From NCBI GenBank assembly GCA_902519255.1, contig CABYIV010000002.1, forward strand, positions 17,501 through 81,500: a stretch of DNA of 64,000 nucleotides, in the 5' to 3' direction. Shown piece by piece: positions 19,130-27,655 of the stretch (its first letter is position 1; each line of letters opens with the position of its first letter). Source of the DNA: an uncultured Pelagibacteraceae bacterium (GTDB taxonomy: Bacteria; Pseudomonadota; Alphaproteobacteria; Pelagibacterales; Pelagibacteraceae). The notes beneath the pieces were generated by a model. That model was not told the origin of the DNA and made no database searches. It worked only from the letters and a program-made list of their open reading frames with translations. Position numbers and translations under genes: made by a program.

Positions 19130-19864
19130 TTATTTTTTAAAAGATTTTATATAATCTTCTAGATCTTTTTTTGTATCAATACCACTGGAAAAATAGTTTG
19201 CCAATATCACATTGATTTTCATATTATTATCAATAGCTCTAAGCTGCTCCAGTTTTTCATTAGTTTCATTCTCAGTTTTTTCAAAATTTACAAATTTTTT
19301 TAAAGCTGAATACTTATATAGATATATTCCAAAATGATGATAAATGTTGATAGAGCTATTTTCTTTAATAACTCTATGAAAATTCAAAGCTTCTGTTGCT
19401 GAATTATCAGATATCTTATTTTTTGTAATAACTTTTACAATGTTTTCATTATCATAATCTTCTTTTTTCTCAATCTCGAATGCTAATGTTGAAATATTGA
19501 AGTTATTTTCTTTTGATAATTTATTTAAATTTCTAATATCTAAAGGATTAATCATTGGTTCATCGCTCTGGACATTCATAATAAAATCTATATCTTTTAA
19601 ATTTAATTTCTGAGAGGCTTCAAATACTCTATCTGTTCCAGTGGTGTGATTTATGTCTGTCATTATAAATTTTCCCCCATTTTTTTTTACTTCTGATGCG
19701 ATTTCCTCGTCACATGTTGCTACATAAACTTCTCCAATTTGGCTTTGTAAAGCTTTTTCGTATACATGCATAATTAGAGTTTTATTATTAACTTTTATTA
19801 ATGGCTTTTGAGGGAGTCTTGTTGCTGCTAATCTTGAGGGAATTATTATAATTGAATTACTCAT
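19130..19864 (-). CDS. kdsB: 3-deoxy-manno-octulosonate cytidylyltransferase
   Basis: Activates KDO as CMP-KDO for lipopolysaccharide synthesis. The nucleotide-binding N-terminus IIIPSRLAATRLPQKPL and the motifs TGTDRVFEA and MNVQSDEPMI are characteristic. Length 244 is normal. It is cotranscribed with pheA and divergent from the cytochrome c gene. kdsD, of the same pathway, is at 25.1 kb. Confidence 0.96.
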   Translation of the reverse strand: MSNSIIIIPSRLAATRLPQKPLIKVNNKTLIMHVYEKALQSQIGEVYVATCDEEIASEVKKNGGKFIMTDINHTTGTDRVFEASQKLNLKDIDFIMNVQSDEPMINPLDIRNLNKLSKENNFNISTLAFEIEKKEDYDNENIVKVITKNKISDNSATEALNFHRVIKENSSINIYHHFGIYLYKYSALKKFVNFEKTENETNEKLEQLRAIDNNMKINVILANYFSSGIDTKKDLEDYIKSFKK

Positions 19865-19878
19865 ATATTCATATTTTA

Positions 19879-19895
19879 TGCGTCTTTGGGACGCA
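19879..19895 (-). promoter_or_regulatory. GC-rich hairpin in the kdsB leader
   Basis: A 6-bp perfect stem TGCGTC/GACGCA with a 5-nt loop sits 14 nt upstream of the kdsB start codon in otherwise very AT-rich DNA. It lies between the divergent kdsB and cytochrome c genes. It could affect kdsB translation or be a protein site; no function is established. Confidence 0.35.
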
Positions 19896-19961
19896 AATTT
19901 ATAAATTAAATTTCTTATAAATTTTGTTTAACATGTTATACGACCATATTAAAAAAAAATA

Positions 19962-20501
19962 ATGGATTCATTTGAAATAAACAAAATTATTGCTGCTGTA
20001 CTACTTATAGCACTTCTTGTGATTGGAATTGGCAAAATTTCAGATATTGCTTTTCACGTAGATAAACCAAATAAATCGGCTTACAAAGTAGATATTCAGG
20101 AAAGCAGCCAAATTTCAAATTCAACAGCTAAAAAAATTGAGGAAAAAGTTGATATATCTGCATTACTTGCATTAGGAGATGTTTCTCATGGAGAGAAAGT
20201 TTTCAAAAAATGTTCTGCTTGCCATTTAGTAAATAAAGGAGGAGAAAATAAGATCGGACCTGCTTTGTATGGTGTATTAGGAAGAAAAGTTGCATCAAAA
20301 CAAGATTATAAATATTCAAAAGCAATGGCGGCATATGACAAAAATTGGACATTTGAAGAGATGAATGGGTATTTAAAAAAACCGCAAAGTTATATTAAAG
20401 GAACTAAGATGGCATTCGCTGGATTAAGAAAAGAAAGAGACAGGGCATCAGTAATTTTGTATCTTAATCAAAATTCAGATAATCCACTACCTTTACCTTA
20501 G
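19962..20501 (+). CDS. Membrane-anchored cytochrome c
   Basis: A 179-residue protein with one N-terminal membrane helix (about residues 9-30) that should anchor a periplasmic haem domain. The haem attachment site is CSACH (near residue 83). Downstream are GPALYGVLGRK and the probable axial methionine in GTKMAFAGLRK. This is the CycM/cytochrome c552 pattern of alphaproteobacteria, thought to shuttle electrons to terminal oxidases. The last 9 nt overlap the 3' end of convergent argF. Confidence 0.93.
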   Translation: MDSFEINKIIAAVLLIALLVIGIGKISDIAFHVDKPNKSAYKVDIQESSQISNSTAKKIEEKVDISALLALGDVSHGEKVFKKCSACHLVNKGGENKIGPALYGVLGRKVASKQDYKYSKAMAAYDKNWTFEEMNGYLKKPQSYIKGTKMAFAGLRKERDRASVILYLNQNSDNPLPLP

Positions 20502-21422
20502 TTTTCCAAAACAATACAATAGTATACTTTTTTGAACATGAACTCTGTTCAACGCCTGTTGCCAAACATGGGAATTTTTTCCTAAAAATACACTCTCTTC
20601 AACTTCATCTCCTCTTGGTAAACAATGCAAAAAAATACAATTTTTTTTTGTATATTTAAATATCTCTTTTTTAATTTTAAATTTTTGAAACTGTTGTATT
20701 TTTCTTTTTTTGTTCACTTTATCATTTAGAGATATTACTTTGTCAGAGAAAATTACATCTGCATCCATGGCTGCTTTTTTTGGATCATGATAAATAAAGA
20801 TTCTTTTCTTGTTTTTTCTTACCCAATTTTTAACTATTTTGCCTGGTGCAAATTTTTTTGGACACCCAATACTTAATCTAAATGAAAACTTAACAGATGC
20901 AGCTATTAAGCTGTCCAAAACATTATTGGAATCTCCAATCCAACAAATTTTTAATTTTGATATTGGTTTTTTTTTTATTTCCTCAATAGTAAAAATATCT
21001 GATAATACTTGAGTTGGATGAGATGATGGACTTAAACCGTTTATTATTGGGATAGTTAGATGCTTCTGAAAATCTTCAATTTTTCTATCATCATCAGTTC
21101 TCAACATGAAACCATCACCATATTTAGATAAAATTTTAGCGGTATCAGCAATCGTCTCACCACCTTGTCCAAGATGAAGTTCGTTAGATCTAAGTGTCAA
21201 TGTTCCTCCACCAAGCTGTTTAATCGCCAAATAGAAGCTTATTCTTGTTCTTGAACTAGCTTTTTCAAACATTTGTACTAGCATTTTACCTCTAAGAGGT
21301 GATCCCCTGTCTGGCTCTAGAGTATTTAATTTTTTTCTTTGTTTTTTTCTTTGTTTCGCATCAACAATTATTTTTCTAAGATCTTTACTGGGGATATCTT
21401 TTAAATTTATAAAATGTTTCAT
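20493..21422 (-). CDS. argF: Ornithine carbamoyltransferase
   Basis: Makes citrulline from ornithine and carbamoyl phosphate. The carbamoyl-phosphate motif is FEKASSRTRISF (near residues 51-62) and the ornithine-binding HCLPRG is near 268. The sequence is richer in lysine than usual but all key motifs remain. Length 309. The start overlaps the end of argD by 4 nt, so argD-argF form one unit. Confidence 0.95.
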   Translation of the reverse strand: MKHFINLKDIPSKDLRKIIVDAKQRKKQRKKLNTLEPDRGSPLRGKMLVQMFEKASSRTRISFYLAIKQLGGGTLTLRSNELHLGQGGETIADTAKILSKYGDGFMLRTDDDRKIEDFQKHLTIPIINGLSPSSHPTQVLSDIFTIEEIKKKPISKLKICWIGDSNNVLDSLIAASVKFSFRLSIGCPKKFAPGKIVKNWVRKNKKRIFIYHDPKKAAMDADVIFSDKVISLNDKVNKKRKIQQFQKFKIKKEIFKYTKKNCIFLHCLPRGDEVEESVFLGKNSHVWQQALNRVHVQKSILLYCFGKLR

Positions 21423-22582
21423 TTTAATTCATTACAAACTTTACTGATGACTTTTAAAGCTATATCAATTTCTCTTTTTTTTACATTTAATGGGGGTAAA
21501 ATTCTTATGACATTTTCAGCTGCTCTAATAGTTAATAATTTATTTTCCATTAATTTTTTTATAAACTTAGTTTGGTCTTTAAAAAGTTGCAAACCAATTA
21601 ATAATCCTACTCCTCTAACTTCTTTAATTACCTTGGGATATTTAATTTTTATTTCATTAAGTTCATGAAAAAAATATTTCGACATTTTATTTACATTAAT
21701 TAATAAATTCCTGTTTATTTGATCTAAAACAGCATTACCTACTGCCATAGCAAGTGGGTTCCCACCAAATGTTGAACCATGCGTACCTGGTACCATAGCT
21801 TTTGCAACTTTCTTTGTCATTAGAACTGCACCAATAGGAAAACCGCCTCCAATTCCTTTTGCTATGGGTACTATATCAGGTTTAACATTTGCATATTCAA
21901 AAGCAAAAAATTTGCCAGATCTTCCAATACCACATTGAACTTCATCTAGTATTAAAAGTATTCCTTTTTCGTTACATAATTTTCTTAAAGCCTGTATACA
22001 CCAGTGTGGAATTACTTTAATACCTCCCTCGCCAATGACAGTTTCAATCATAATAGCTGCAGTATTTTTATTAATTAACTTTTTTAGTTTCTTGTGATCA
22101 CCAAATTTAAAATGATCAAAACCTGGAATTTTTGGGCCAAATCCTTGTGTCATTTTTTTTGAGCCACTTGCATGAATTGCTGCGATTGTTCTACCGTGAA
22201 ACGAATTTTTGATACAAATTATTCTGTTTTTATTTTCTTTTCCAATTGAAAAGAAATATCTTCTAGCAACTTTAATCGCAGCTTCGGTAGCCTCTGCGCC
22301 ACTATTCTGAAAAATAACAGAGTCTGCAAAAGTTTTTTTAACCAATCTGCTAGCTAATTTTTCTCCTTCAGGTATTTTAAAAGCATTAGACACATGCCAA
22401 AGTTTTTTTGATTGTTTATCTATTGCTTTAATTAAATTTTTGTTTGCATGACCAAGTGAATTTACAGCAATTCCTTGGACAAAATCTAAATATTTTTTTC
22501 CATCCACAGTTATCAAAAAACTGCCTTTTCCTTTTGCAAATGATAAATTTTTTCTTTTATAGTTGCCTGCTAATGCGCTCAT
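21419..22582 (-). CDS. argD: Acetylornithine aminotransferase
   Basis: PLP enzyme of arginine synthesis (also able in many bacteria to act in the DAP pathway). Motifs seen: NSGAEATEAAIKVAR, FHGRTIAA, LILDEVQCGIGRSGK and the PLP lysine in PIAKGIGGG. Length 387 is typical. First gene of the argD-argF unit; divergent from gcrA across about 160 nt. A dapC is not visible here, so dual use with the DAP pathway is plausible but inferred. Confidence 0.95.
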   Translation of the reverse strand: MSALAGNYKRKNLSFAKGKGSFLITVDGKKYLDFVQGIAVNSLGHANKNLIKAIDKQSKKLWHVSNAFKIPEGEKLASRLVKKTFADSVIFQNSGAEATEAAIKVARRYFFSIGKENKNRIICIKNSFHGRTIAAIHASGSKKMTQGFGPKIPGFDHFKFGDHKKLKKLINKNTAAIMIETVIGEGGIKVIPHWCIQALRKLCNEKGILLILDEVQCGIGRSGKFFAFEYANVKPDIVPIAKGIGGGFPIGAVLMTKKVAKAMVPGTHGSTFGGNPLAMAVGNAVLDQINRNLLINVNKMSKYFFHELNEIKIKYPKVIKEVRGVGLLIGLQLFKDQTKFIKKLMENKLLTIRAAENVIRILPPLNVKKREIDIALKVISKVCNELK

Positions 22583-22696
22583 ATTTAATTATAATTTTTT
22601 TTGTTTTAAATGACAGTTTAATTTACAACCACAAGTTATAATTCTATTTCAGTTGTTGAAAAATATTAAAAAAAACTTGTTTTAATTCATATTATG

Positions 22697-22709
22697 CAAC
22701 ATCATGTTG
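22697..22709. promoter_or_regulatory. Perfect 13-bp palindrome upstream of gcrA
   Basis: CAACAT-C-ATGTTG is a perfect dyad with a single central base. It lies 36 nt before the gcrA start at 22746, inside the divergent argD/gcrA region. Its shape fits an operator for a dimeric regulator; which one is unknown. Confidence 0.4.
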
Positions 22710-22745
22710 AATAAAATTAATTATACACTAAATATAGTATATGTA

Positions 22746-23243
22746 ATGAGTTGGACAGAGGAAAAAGTTAATAAATTAAAAGAGCTTTGGGGAAAAGGTC
22801 AAACTGCAAGTCAAATTGCAGAAATTATCGGTGGTGTTTCAAGAAATGCAGTTATTGGAAAGGCGCATAGATTAAATTTATCCTCAAAAATTAAAACTAG
22901 ATCAGTATCAAATAATTCAAAAAATTATCAAAAAAATAATGATGAAAAACAAATTAATTTAAAAGGTAAAAGAGGAAGATTTAAGTCACTTTTGCTTGAT
23001 AAAAATTTTGAACCTGCAAAGAATTTAAATCTTGAAGAATTGACGGAAGAAACATGTAAATACATGGAGGGCCATCCAAACGATAAAGATTCAAGTTTTT
23101 GTGGGAGAAAAACTGTGGAAAAATTTAGCTACTGTCCGCTTCACCTTATGATTGTCTTTACTCCTAAAAATAAAAAAGATGATGCATCTGAAAAAGATGA
23201 GGAGATGCCAAAGTTTATTCAAAAGAAAATAAAGTCGGCTTAG
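22746..23243 (+). CDS. gcrA: GcrA-type cell cycle regulator
   Basis: Alphaproteobacterial transcription factor that, in Caulobacter, binds RNA polymerase sigma70 and methylated DNA. The N-terminal domain from MSWTEEKVNKLKELWGKG through SRNAVIGKAHRLNL is a near-perfect match to the GcrA family. The C-terminal sigma-binding region has TCKYMEGHP and FCGRKTVEKFSYCPLH. The start is set at MSWT; an in-frame ATG 42 nt upstream adds residues unlike the family. Its stop overlaps that of the convergent SHOCT gene. Confidence 0.94.
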   Translation: MSWTEEKVNKLKELWGKGQTASQIAEIIGGVSRNAVIGKAHRLNLSSKIKTRSVSNNSKNYQKNNDEKQINLKGKRGRFKSLLLDKNFEPAKNLNLEELTEETCKYMEGHPNDKDSSFCGRKTVEKFSYCPLHLMIVFTPKNKKDDASEKDEEMPKFIQKKIKSA

Positions 23244-23518
23244 TCAAGCAATTTTTTTTTTGCTTTCTCATACTCTTCTTGTGTCAAAGCTCCCTCGTCT
23301 TTTAATTTTCGTAACTTAATTACCTCTTCAGAAATTTTGGATATTGTATTTTCTCTTACGGAGTCATTTGCATCATCAAATTCATCTTGATCTTCATTTA
23401 CAATGTTATTTTTTAAATTTCTCCTAGCTTCAATTCCCATGTTAATTGGTTTTGCTGAAACATAGATAACGGCAACTAATAGCAAGATACAGATTCCTAT
23501 GACAATATAATTTATCAT
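23240..23518 (-). CDS. Small membrane protein with SHOCT-like C-terminus
   Basis: A 92-residue protein with one N-terminal membrane helix (about residues 4-22), an acidic middle, and a C-terminal SHOCT-like motif (LRKLKDEGALTQEEYEKAKKKLL). SHOCT motifs are oligomerisation modules of unknown specific role. It overlaps the upstream NDUFA9-like gene by 4 nt, so the two are likely made together. Confidence 0.75.
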   Translation of the reverse strand: MINYIVIGICILLLVAVIYVSAKPINMGIEARRNLKNNIVNEDQDEFDDANDSVRENTISKISEEVIKLRKLKDEGALTQEEYEKAKKKLLD

Positions 23519-24480
23519 TTAATTTTATCTATTTTGTTATTTTTCGAATATTGCCCGCCAGATCTCCAGTTATAACTATATTTATTAATTTCAATATTAA
23601 ATATTTTATCTGCTTTAAAACCTAAATCGAAGTTAGTTTTATAGTTTCCTGAACTTACATTATTATACTTTAATAATTTTAATTGATCTTCTGTCAATAA
23701 TGGTTTCGGTAAAATTTGTAATATTTTTGCAGTAATTTTTGCAATAAACAAAGGTAAAGGTATCAATAATCGACTTCTATTAATAGATTTAAGTAATTGT
23801 TCTATTATGTCTTTAAATGTTAATTCTTCAGGGCCTATACATTCTACAACTATATTGTTCATGTTATTATTTACCATTTCGAAAATTATTTTGACAAGAT
23901 CAGTGACATGTATTGGTCTAAATTTAGTCAATCCATCATAATAAAGTGGCATTATTGGCATTCTACTCAATAGTGTCATAAAATGTGTCGTAAATTTATC
24001 ATCTACAGAGTAAACAATTGAAGGTTTTAAAATTATAGAGTTTTTAAAATTAAGTTTAATCCTTTTTTCGCCTTCTAGTTTACTATTAGCATACTCACTG
24101 TCACTTGCCTCCTCTATACCTAAGGCTGATAAATGTATAAATTTGCTAATTTTATATTTACTTGCTTTTTTAGATAGAAGGTCGGGAAGAATAGTATGGA
24201 TATTTTTAAAATGATTTTTTTTTTTTTCGTATAAAATTCCAATAAGATTAATGCATATGTCGCAATTTCCCATCAAATTTTCTATTTTTTCATTATCAAA
24301 ATTTTTTAATTCAACTAATTTTAAATATCCAGGATTAGCCTGGGTTTTTAAAATATATCCAGCACGGTGAATATTTCTAGTAACTGCTGTAATTTTATAG
24401 TTATTTTGAGATAACTTTCTGATAAGGTTTTTACCAATCTGTCCTGTTGCACCGAAAAGTAGAATTTCTTTCTTTTTCAT
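23515..24480 (-). CDS. Complex I NDUFA9-like NAD(P)-binding protein
   Basis: Atypical short-chain dehydrogenase of 321 residues. The Rossmann motif is LFGATGQIGKNLI at the N-terminus. Later blocks (KFIHLSALGIEEASDSEYANSK, VYSVDDKFTTHFMTLLSRMP, RPIHVTDLVKII) match the alphaproteobacterial relatives of mitochondrial complex I subunit NDUFA9. A stabilising role at NADH dehydrogenase is known for the mitochondrial protein and only inferred here. The start is divergent from rnd across 16 nt. Confidence 0.85.
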   Translation of the reverse strand: MKKKEILLFGATGQIGKNLIRKLSQNNYKITAVTRNIHRAGYILKTQANPGYLKLVELKNFDNEKIENLMGNCDICINLIGILYEKKKNHFKNIHTILPDLLSKKASKYKISKFIHLSALGIEEASDSEYANSKLEGEKRIKLNFKNSIILKPSIVYSVDDKFTTHFMTLLSRMPIMPLYYDGLTKFRPIHVTDLVKIIFEMVNNNMNNIVVECIGPEELTFKDIIEQLLKSINRSRLLIPLPLFIAKITAKILQILPKPLLTEDQLKLLKYNNVSSGNYKTNFDLGFKADKIFNIEINKYSYNWRSGGQYSKNNKIDKIK

Positions 24481-24496
24481 ATATATATTCTGTCAA

Positions 24497-25108
24497 ATGA
24501 ATATAGATATTAAATTACACAAAGAAGATTTGCCAGATCAATTAGTACTTAGTGACAATATATCAGTAGATTGTGAGTTTATGGGCTTGAATGTTGAGAG
24601 GGATAAGCTTTGTTTGGTACAAATATCGACAGGAAATAATGATGCGCATATTGTGCAGCTTAATCGTACAAAATATAATGCACCAAATTTAAAAAAAATA
24701 TTGATTAATAAGGATATAAATAAAATCTTTCATTATGCTAGAGCTGATCTATTATTTATTAAAAAATATCTAAATATAAATGTAGAAAATATTAATTGTA
24801 CTAAAATAATGAGTAAAATAGCTAGAAGCTATAGCGATAAACATGGACTCAAAGATTTAATAAAAGAATTCATCGGTATTGATATAAATAAAAATCTTCA
24901 ATCATCAGATTTTGGTGGAGAACTTTCTGAGAAACAACTCCAATATTGTGCAAAAGATGTCATCTATTTGCACAAGATTTATGAAAATCTTAAAAAAATA
25001 TTAATAAGAGAGAAAAGAGACGAATTATATAATAATGCAATTAAATTTGTACATAGCAGGGTTGAATTAGACTTGGCATCTTTTACATCAGATATTTGGT
25101 CACACTAA
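24497..25108 (+). CDS. rnd: Ribonuclease D family 3'-5' exonuclease
   Basis: DEDD exonuclease domain only (203 residues), without the HRDC domains of full RNase D. Exo I is VDCEFMGL; the second motif region is HYARADL; Exo III is YCAKDVIYLHKIY with the conserved tyrosine and aspartate. This compact form is the usual one in many alphaproteobacteria, where it precedes kdsD as here. It opens a long plus-strand run of closely packed genes. Confidence 0.9.
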   Translation: MNIDIKLHKEDLPDQLVLSDNISVDCEFMGLNVERDKLCLVQISTGNNDAHIVQLNRTKYNAPNLKKILINKDINKIFHYARADLLFIKKYLNINVENINCTKIMSKIARSYSDKHGLKDLIKEFIGIDINKNLQSSDFGGELSEKQLQYCAKDVIYLHKIYENLKKILIREKRDELYNNAIKFVHSRVELDLASFTSDIWSH

Positions 25109-26092
25109 ATGAAAAAAAATTTAAATTACCAACAAATTGGCAAAGAAGTAATTCAATTTGAAATTAACGCACTTAAAAGTTTAAAAAGTTATATATCAAA
25201 ATCTTTTTCAAAAGTTGTTAAACTAATACTTAATTGCAAAGATGGAAAAGTAATTTTATCTGGAGTTGGAAAGAGTGGAGTAATTGCAAGAAAATGGGCT
25301 GCAACTCTATCTTCAACTGGTACGCCATCATTTTTTTTAGATGCTGCTGATGCAAGTCATGGAGATATGGGGCAGATAACTTCTAAAGATATTGTAATAT
25401 TAATAAGTAATAGTGGAGAAAGTGATGAGCTTAAAAATATTATTCAATATACCTCGAGAAATAAAAATATAAAATTAATTGGTATTACCTCAAAAAAAAA
25501 TTCTATCTTGTTTAAAAGTTCAGATGTATCTTTATTAATGCCACGAATAAAAGAAGCTGGGCCAGAAAATATTGTACCCACATCATCTACAACAAATCAA
25601 TTAGCATTGGGTGACGCTATAGCTATTGCATGTATGAGATATAAAAAATTTACAAAGTTTGATTTTAAAAAAATACACCCTGGTGGATCTTTGTCTATTA
25701 AATTAAAAACAGTAGGTGAACTCATGATAACTGGAAAAAAGCTACCCGTTGTAAAAGAATATATAAAAATGAAACAAGCGCTTAAAATAATAAATAATAA
25801 AAAATTAGGTGTACTAATAATTAAAAACCAAAAAGGTGATACAAAGGGAATAATTACAGATGGAGATCTTAAAAGAATAGCTCAAAAATATAATAATTTT
25901 GAAAATTTAATGTTACAAAAGGTTATGAAGAAAAATCCAATATCTGTTAGAGATGATACTTTGGCAGCTGCTGCGTTATCAATAATGAACACTAAAAAAA
26001 TTACTTCACTTTGTGTGCATAAAGATAAAAAAATAAGGAAAACAATAGGTTTGATACATATGCACGATATTTTAAGATCTAATATCAACTAA
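25109..26092 (+). CDS. kdsD: Arabinose-5-phosphate isomerase
   Basis: Interconverts ribulose 5-phosphate and arabinose 5-phosphate, the first step to KDO. An N-terminal SIS domain (GVGKSGVIARKWAATLSSTG) is followed by the loop SGESDELKNI and GPENIVPTSSTTNQLALGDA, then two CBS domains from about residue 205. Length 327 is normal. It starts directly after the rnd stop with no gap, and sits beside the LPS export genes. Confidence 0.95.
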   Translation: MKKNLNYQQIGKEVIQFEINALKSLKSYISKSFSKVVKLILNCKDGKVILSGVGKSGVIARKWAATLSSTGTPSFFLDAADASHGDMGQITSKDIVILISNSGESDELKNIIQYTSRNKNIKLIGITSKKNSILFKSSDVSLLMPRIKEAGPENIVPTSSTTNQLALGDAIAIACMRYKKFTKFDFKKIHPGGSLSIKLKTVGELMITGKKLPVVKEYIKMKQALKIINNKKLGVLIIKNQKGDTKGIITDGDLKRIAQKYNNFENLMLQKVMKKNPISVRDDTLAAAALSIMNTKKITSLCVHKDKKIRKTIGLIHMHDILRSNIN

Positions 26093-26871
26093 TGTCACTA
26101 AGATCCTTGTTGCAACTTACATTGTTTTTTATGATTATTTTAATAGTTGGGTCAATTTATTTTATATATTTTTATTCCGGTCCAATAAAAAATCAAATTA
26201 TTGATGAAAATTTAGTAAAAATAAATGAAAAAAACTTAGTTGATCAAAATATAACTGATCAAGAAATTTTAGAAACTATTCAAATAACAGAGGAAGAAAT
26301 AATTAAAAAAAAAGAATTAAGTCTTGAAGAAGACAGAAACAATAAAGTTTTAGATATTAAAAAAAAAGAAGATTCGTCAAAAAAAACGAATTCAAGTAGT
26401 AATAACAATCAAATTAAAATAAATAAAAATCTTAAGAATGATAAGATGGAAAATCTAACAAAAGAAATAGAATATATTACTTCAAATGAAAAAGGTGATA
26501 TTTTTAAAATTTTAGCTCAGTATGGCAAAACAAACTTAGAAAATTCAAGTATATTAGATTTAGAGATTGTTAACGGAATTGTATCATCAATCGAAAGGTC
26601 AACAATTTACATAACTTCTGACTATGCAAACTATAACTATGTAAACCAAAATTCTAAATTTTACAGCAACGTTATAGTAAAATATGATGATAAATTAATA
26701 ACTTGTGATAATTTAGACATAACAATTAGTGATAATATTGCGGTAGCTTATAGTAATGTTATTGTTAAAGATAGTAACTCAATTATGAAAACCCAAATTA
26801 TGACTTTAGACCTCGTAACAAAAGATATAAACATAAATTCAAGAAACGATATTAAAATAAATACAAATTAA
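26092..26871 (+). CDS. lptC: LptC/OstA-like LPS transport protein
   Basis: A 259-residue protein with one N-terminal membrane helix (about residues 7-29), a charged low-complexity linker rich in Lys, Glu and Asn (about 35-130), and a beta-rich C-terminal half with repeats such as FYSNVIVKYDDKLITCDNL that look like the LptA/LptC (OstA) jellyroll fold. Position between kdsD and lptB is that of lptC in other alphaproteobacteria. A separate lptA, normally next, is missing, so this could cover part of both roles. It starts 1 nt inside the kdsD stop. Confidence 0.72.
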   Translation: MSLRSLLQLTLFFMIILIVGSIYFIYFYSGPIKNQIIDENLVKINEKNLVDQNITDQEILETIQITEEEIIKKKELSLEEDRNNKVLDIKKKEDSSKKTNSSSNNNQIKINKNLKNDKMENLTKEIEYITSNEKGDIFKILAQYGKTNLENSSILDLEIVNGIVSSIERSTIYITSDYANYNYVNQNSKFYSNVIVKYDDKLITCDNLDITISDNIAVAYSNVIVKDSNSIMKTQIMTLDLVTKDININSRNDIKINTN

Positions 26872-27648
26872 ATGGGACTAATAAAAAAATTTAGAATTAA
26901 AAGTTTTAAAAGTGAAGAAACAATTGTCGAATTGAAAAATACGTCTGTTTTTTACAACAAAAGACAAATATTAAATAACTTAAATCTTAAAGTTAAAAAA
27001 CAAGAAATTTTGGGTATGCTTGGTCCTAATGGAGTTGGTAAATCAACAATTTTTAATTTAATAACGGGACTCAAAAATCCAAATTTTGGAGAAGTTGTAA
27101 TTCAAGGAATAAATGTAACTAATTTGCCAATTAATGAGAGATTTACAAAATTTAAGTTAGGTTTGGTACCACAATACGGTGGATTAATTCACGACCTGAG
27201 TATGCTAGATAATTTAAAATTAGTAGCAGAAATTCATATAAGACAAAGAGAGTTAAGAGAACAAAAAATAAATAAAATTGTTTCTCAATTTGAATTTGAA
27301 GCACTTCTTAATATTAAAGCAAAACATCTTTCAGGGGGTCAAAAAAAAAAACTTGTTATTGCTATGGCATTAATAAATGATCCTAAAATATTATTATTAG
27401 ATGAACCATTTGCAGCCTTAGATATTTTGACCATTAGAATGTTACAAGAAATAATCCTTAATTTACAGTCAACAGAGGAAATATCGGTTGTTATTTGTGA
27501 TCATCAAGCAAGAGATCTTTTAAGTTGTGTTGATAGGGCGATTATCTTATCTAATGGTAAAGTAATAGCTTCAGGCAGTCCAAATGAAGTTATTAGTAAC
27601 CAGGCAGCTAAAACAGAATATTTTGGGGATGAATTTAATATAAATTAA
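26872..27648 (+). CDS. lptB: LPS export ABC transporter ATP-binding protein
   Basis: Cytoplasmic ATPase that powers LPS extraction by LptFGC. Walker A GPNGVGKST, signature LSGGQKKK, Walker B LLLDEPFAALD and the switch histidine in VVICDHQARDLL are all present. The family-specific GLVPQYGGL is seen. Compared with E. coli LptB (about 241 aa) it has a ~15-residue N-terminal extension. It directly follows the lptC-like gene. Confidence 0.95.
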   Translation: MGLIKKFRIKSFKSEETIVELKNTSVFYNKRQILNNLNLKVKKQEILGMLGPNGVGKSTIFNLITGLKNPNFGEVVIQGINVTNLPINERFTKFKLGLVPQYGGLIHDLSMLDNLKLVAEIHIRQRELREQKINKIVSQFEFEALLNIKAKHLSGGQKKKLVIAMALINDPKILLLDEPFAALDILTIRMLQEIILNLQSTEEISVVICDHQARDLLSCVDRAIILSNGKVIASGSPNEVISNQAAKTEYFGDEFNIN

Positions 27649-27655
27649 TTCATCG

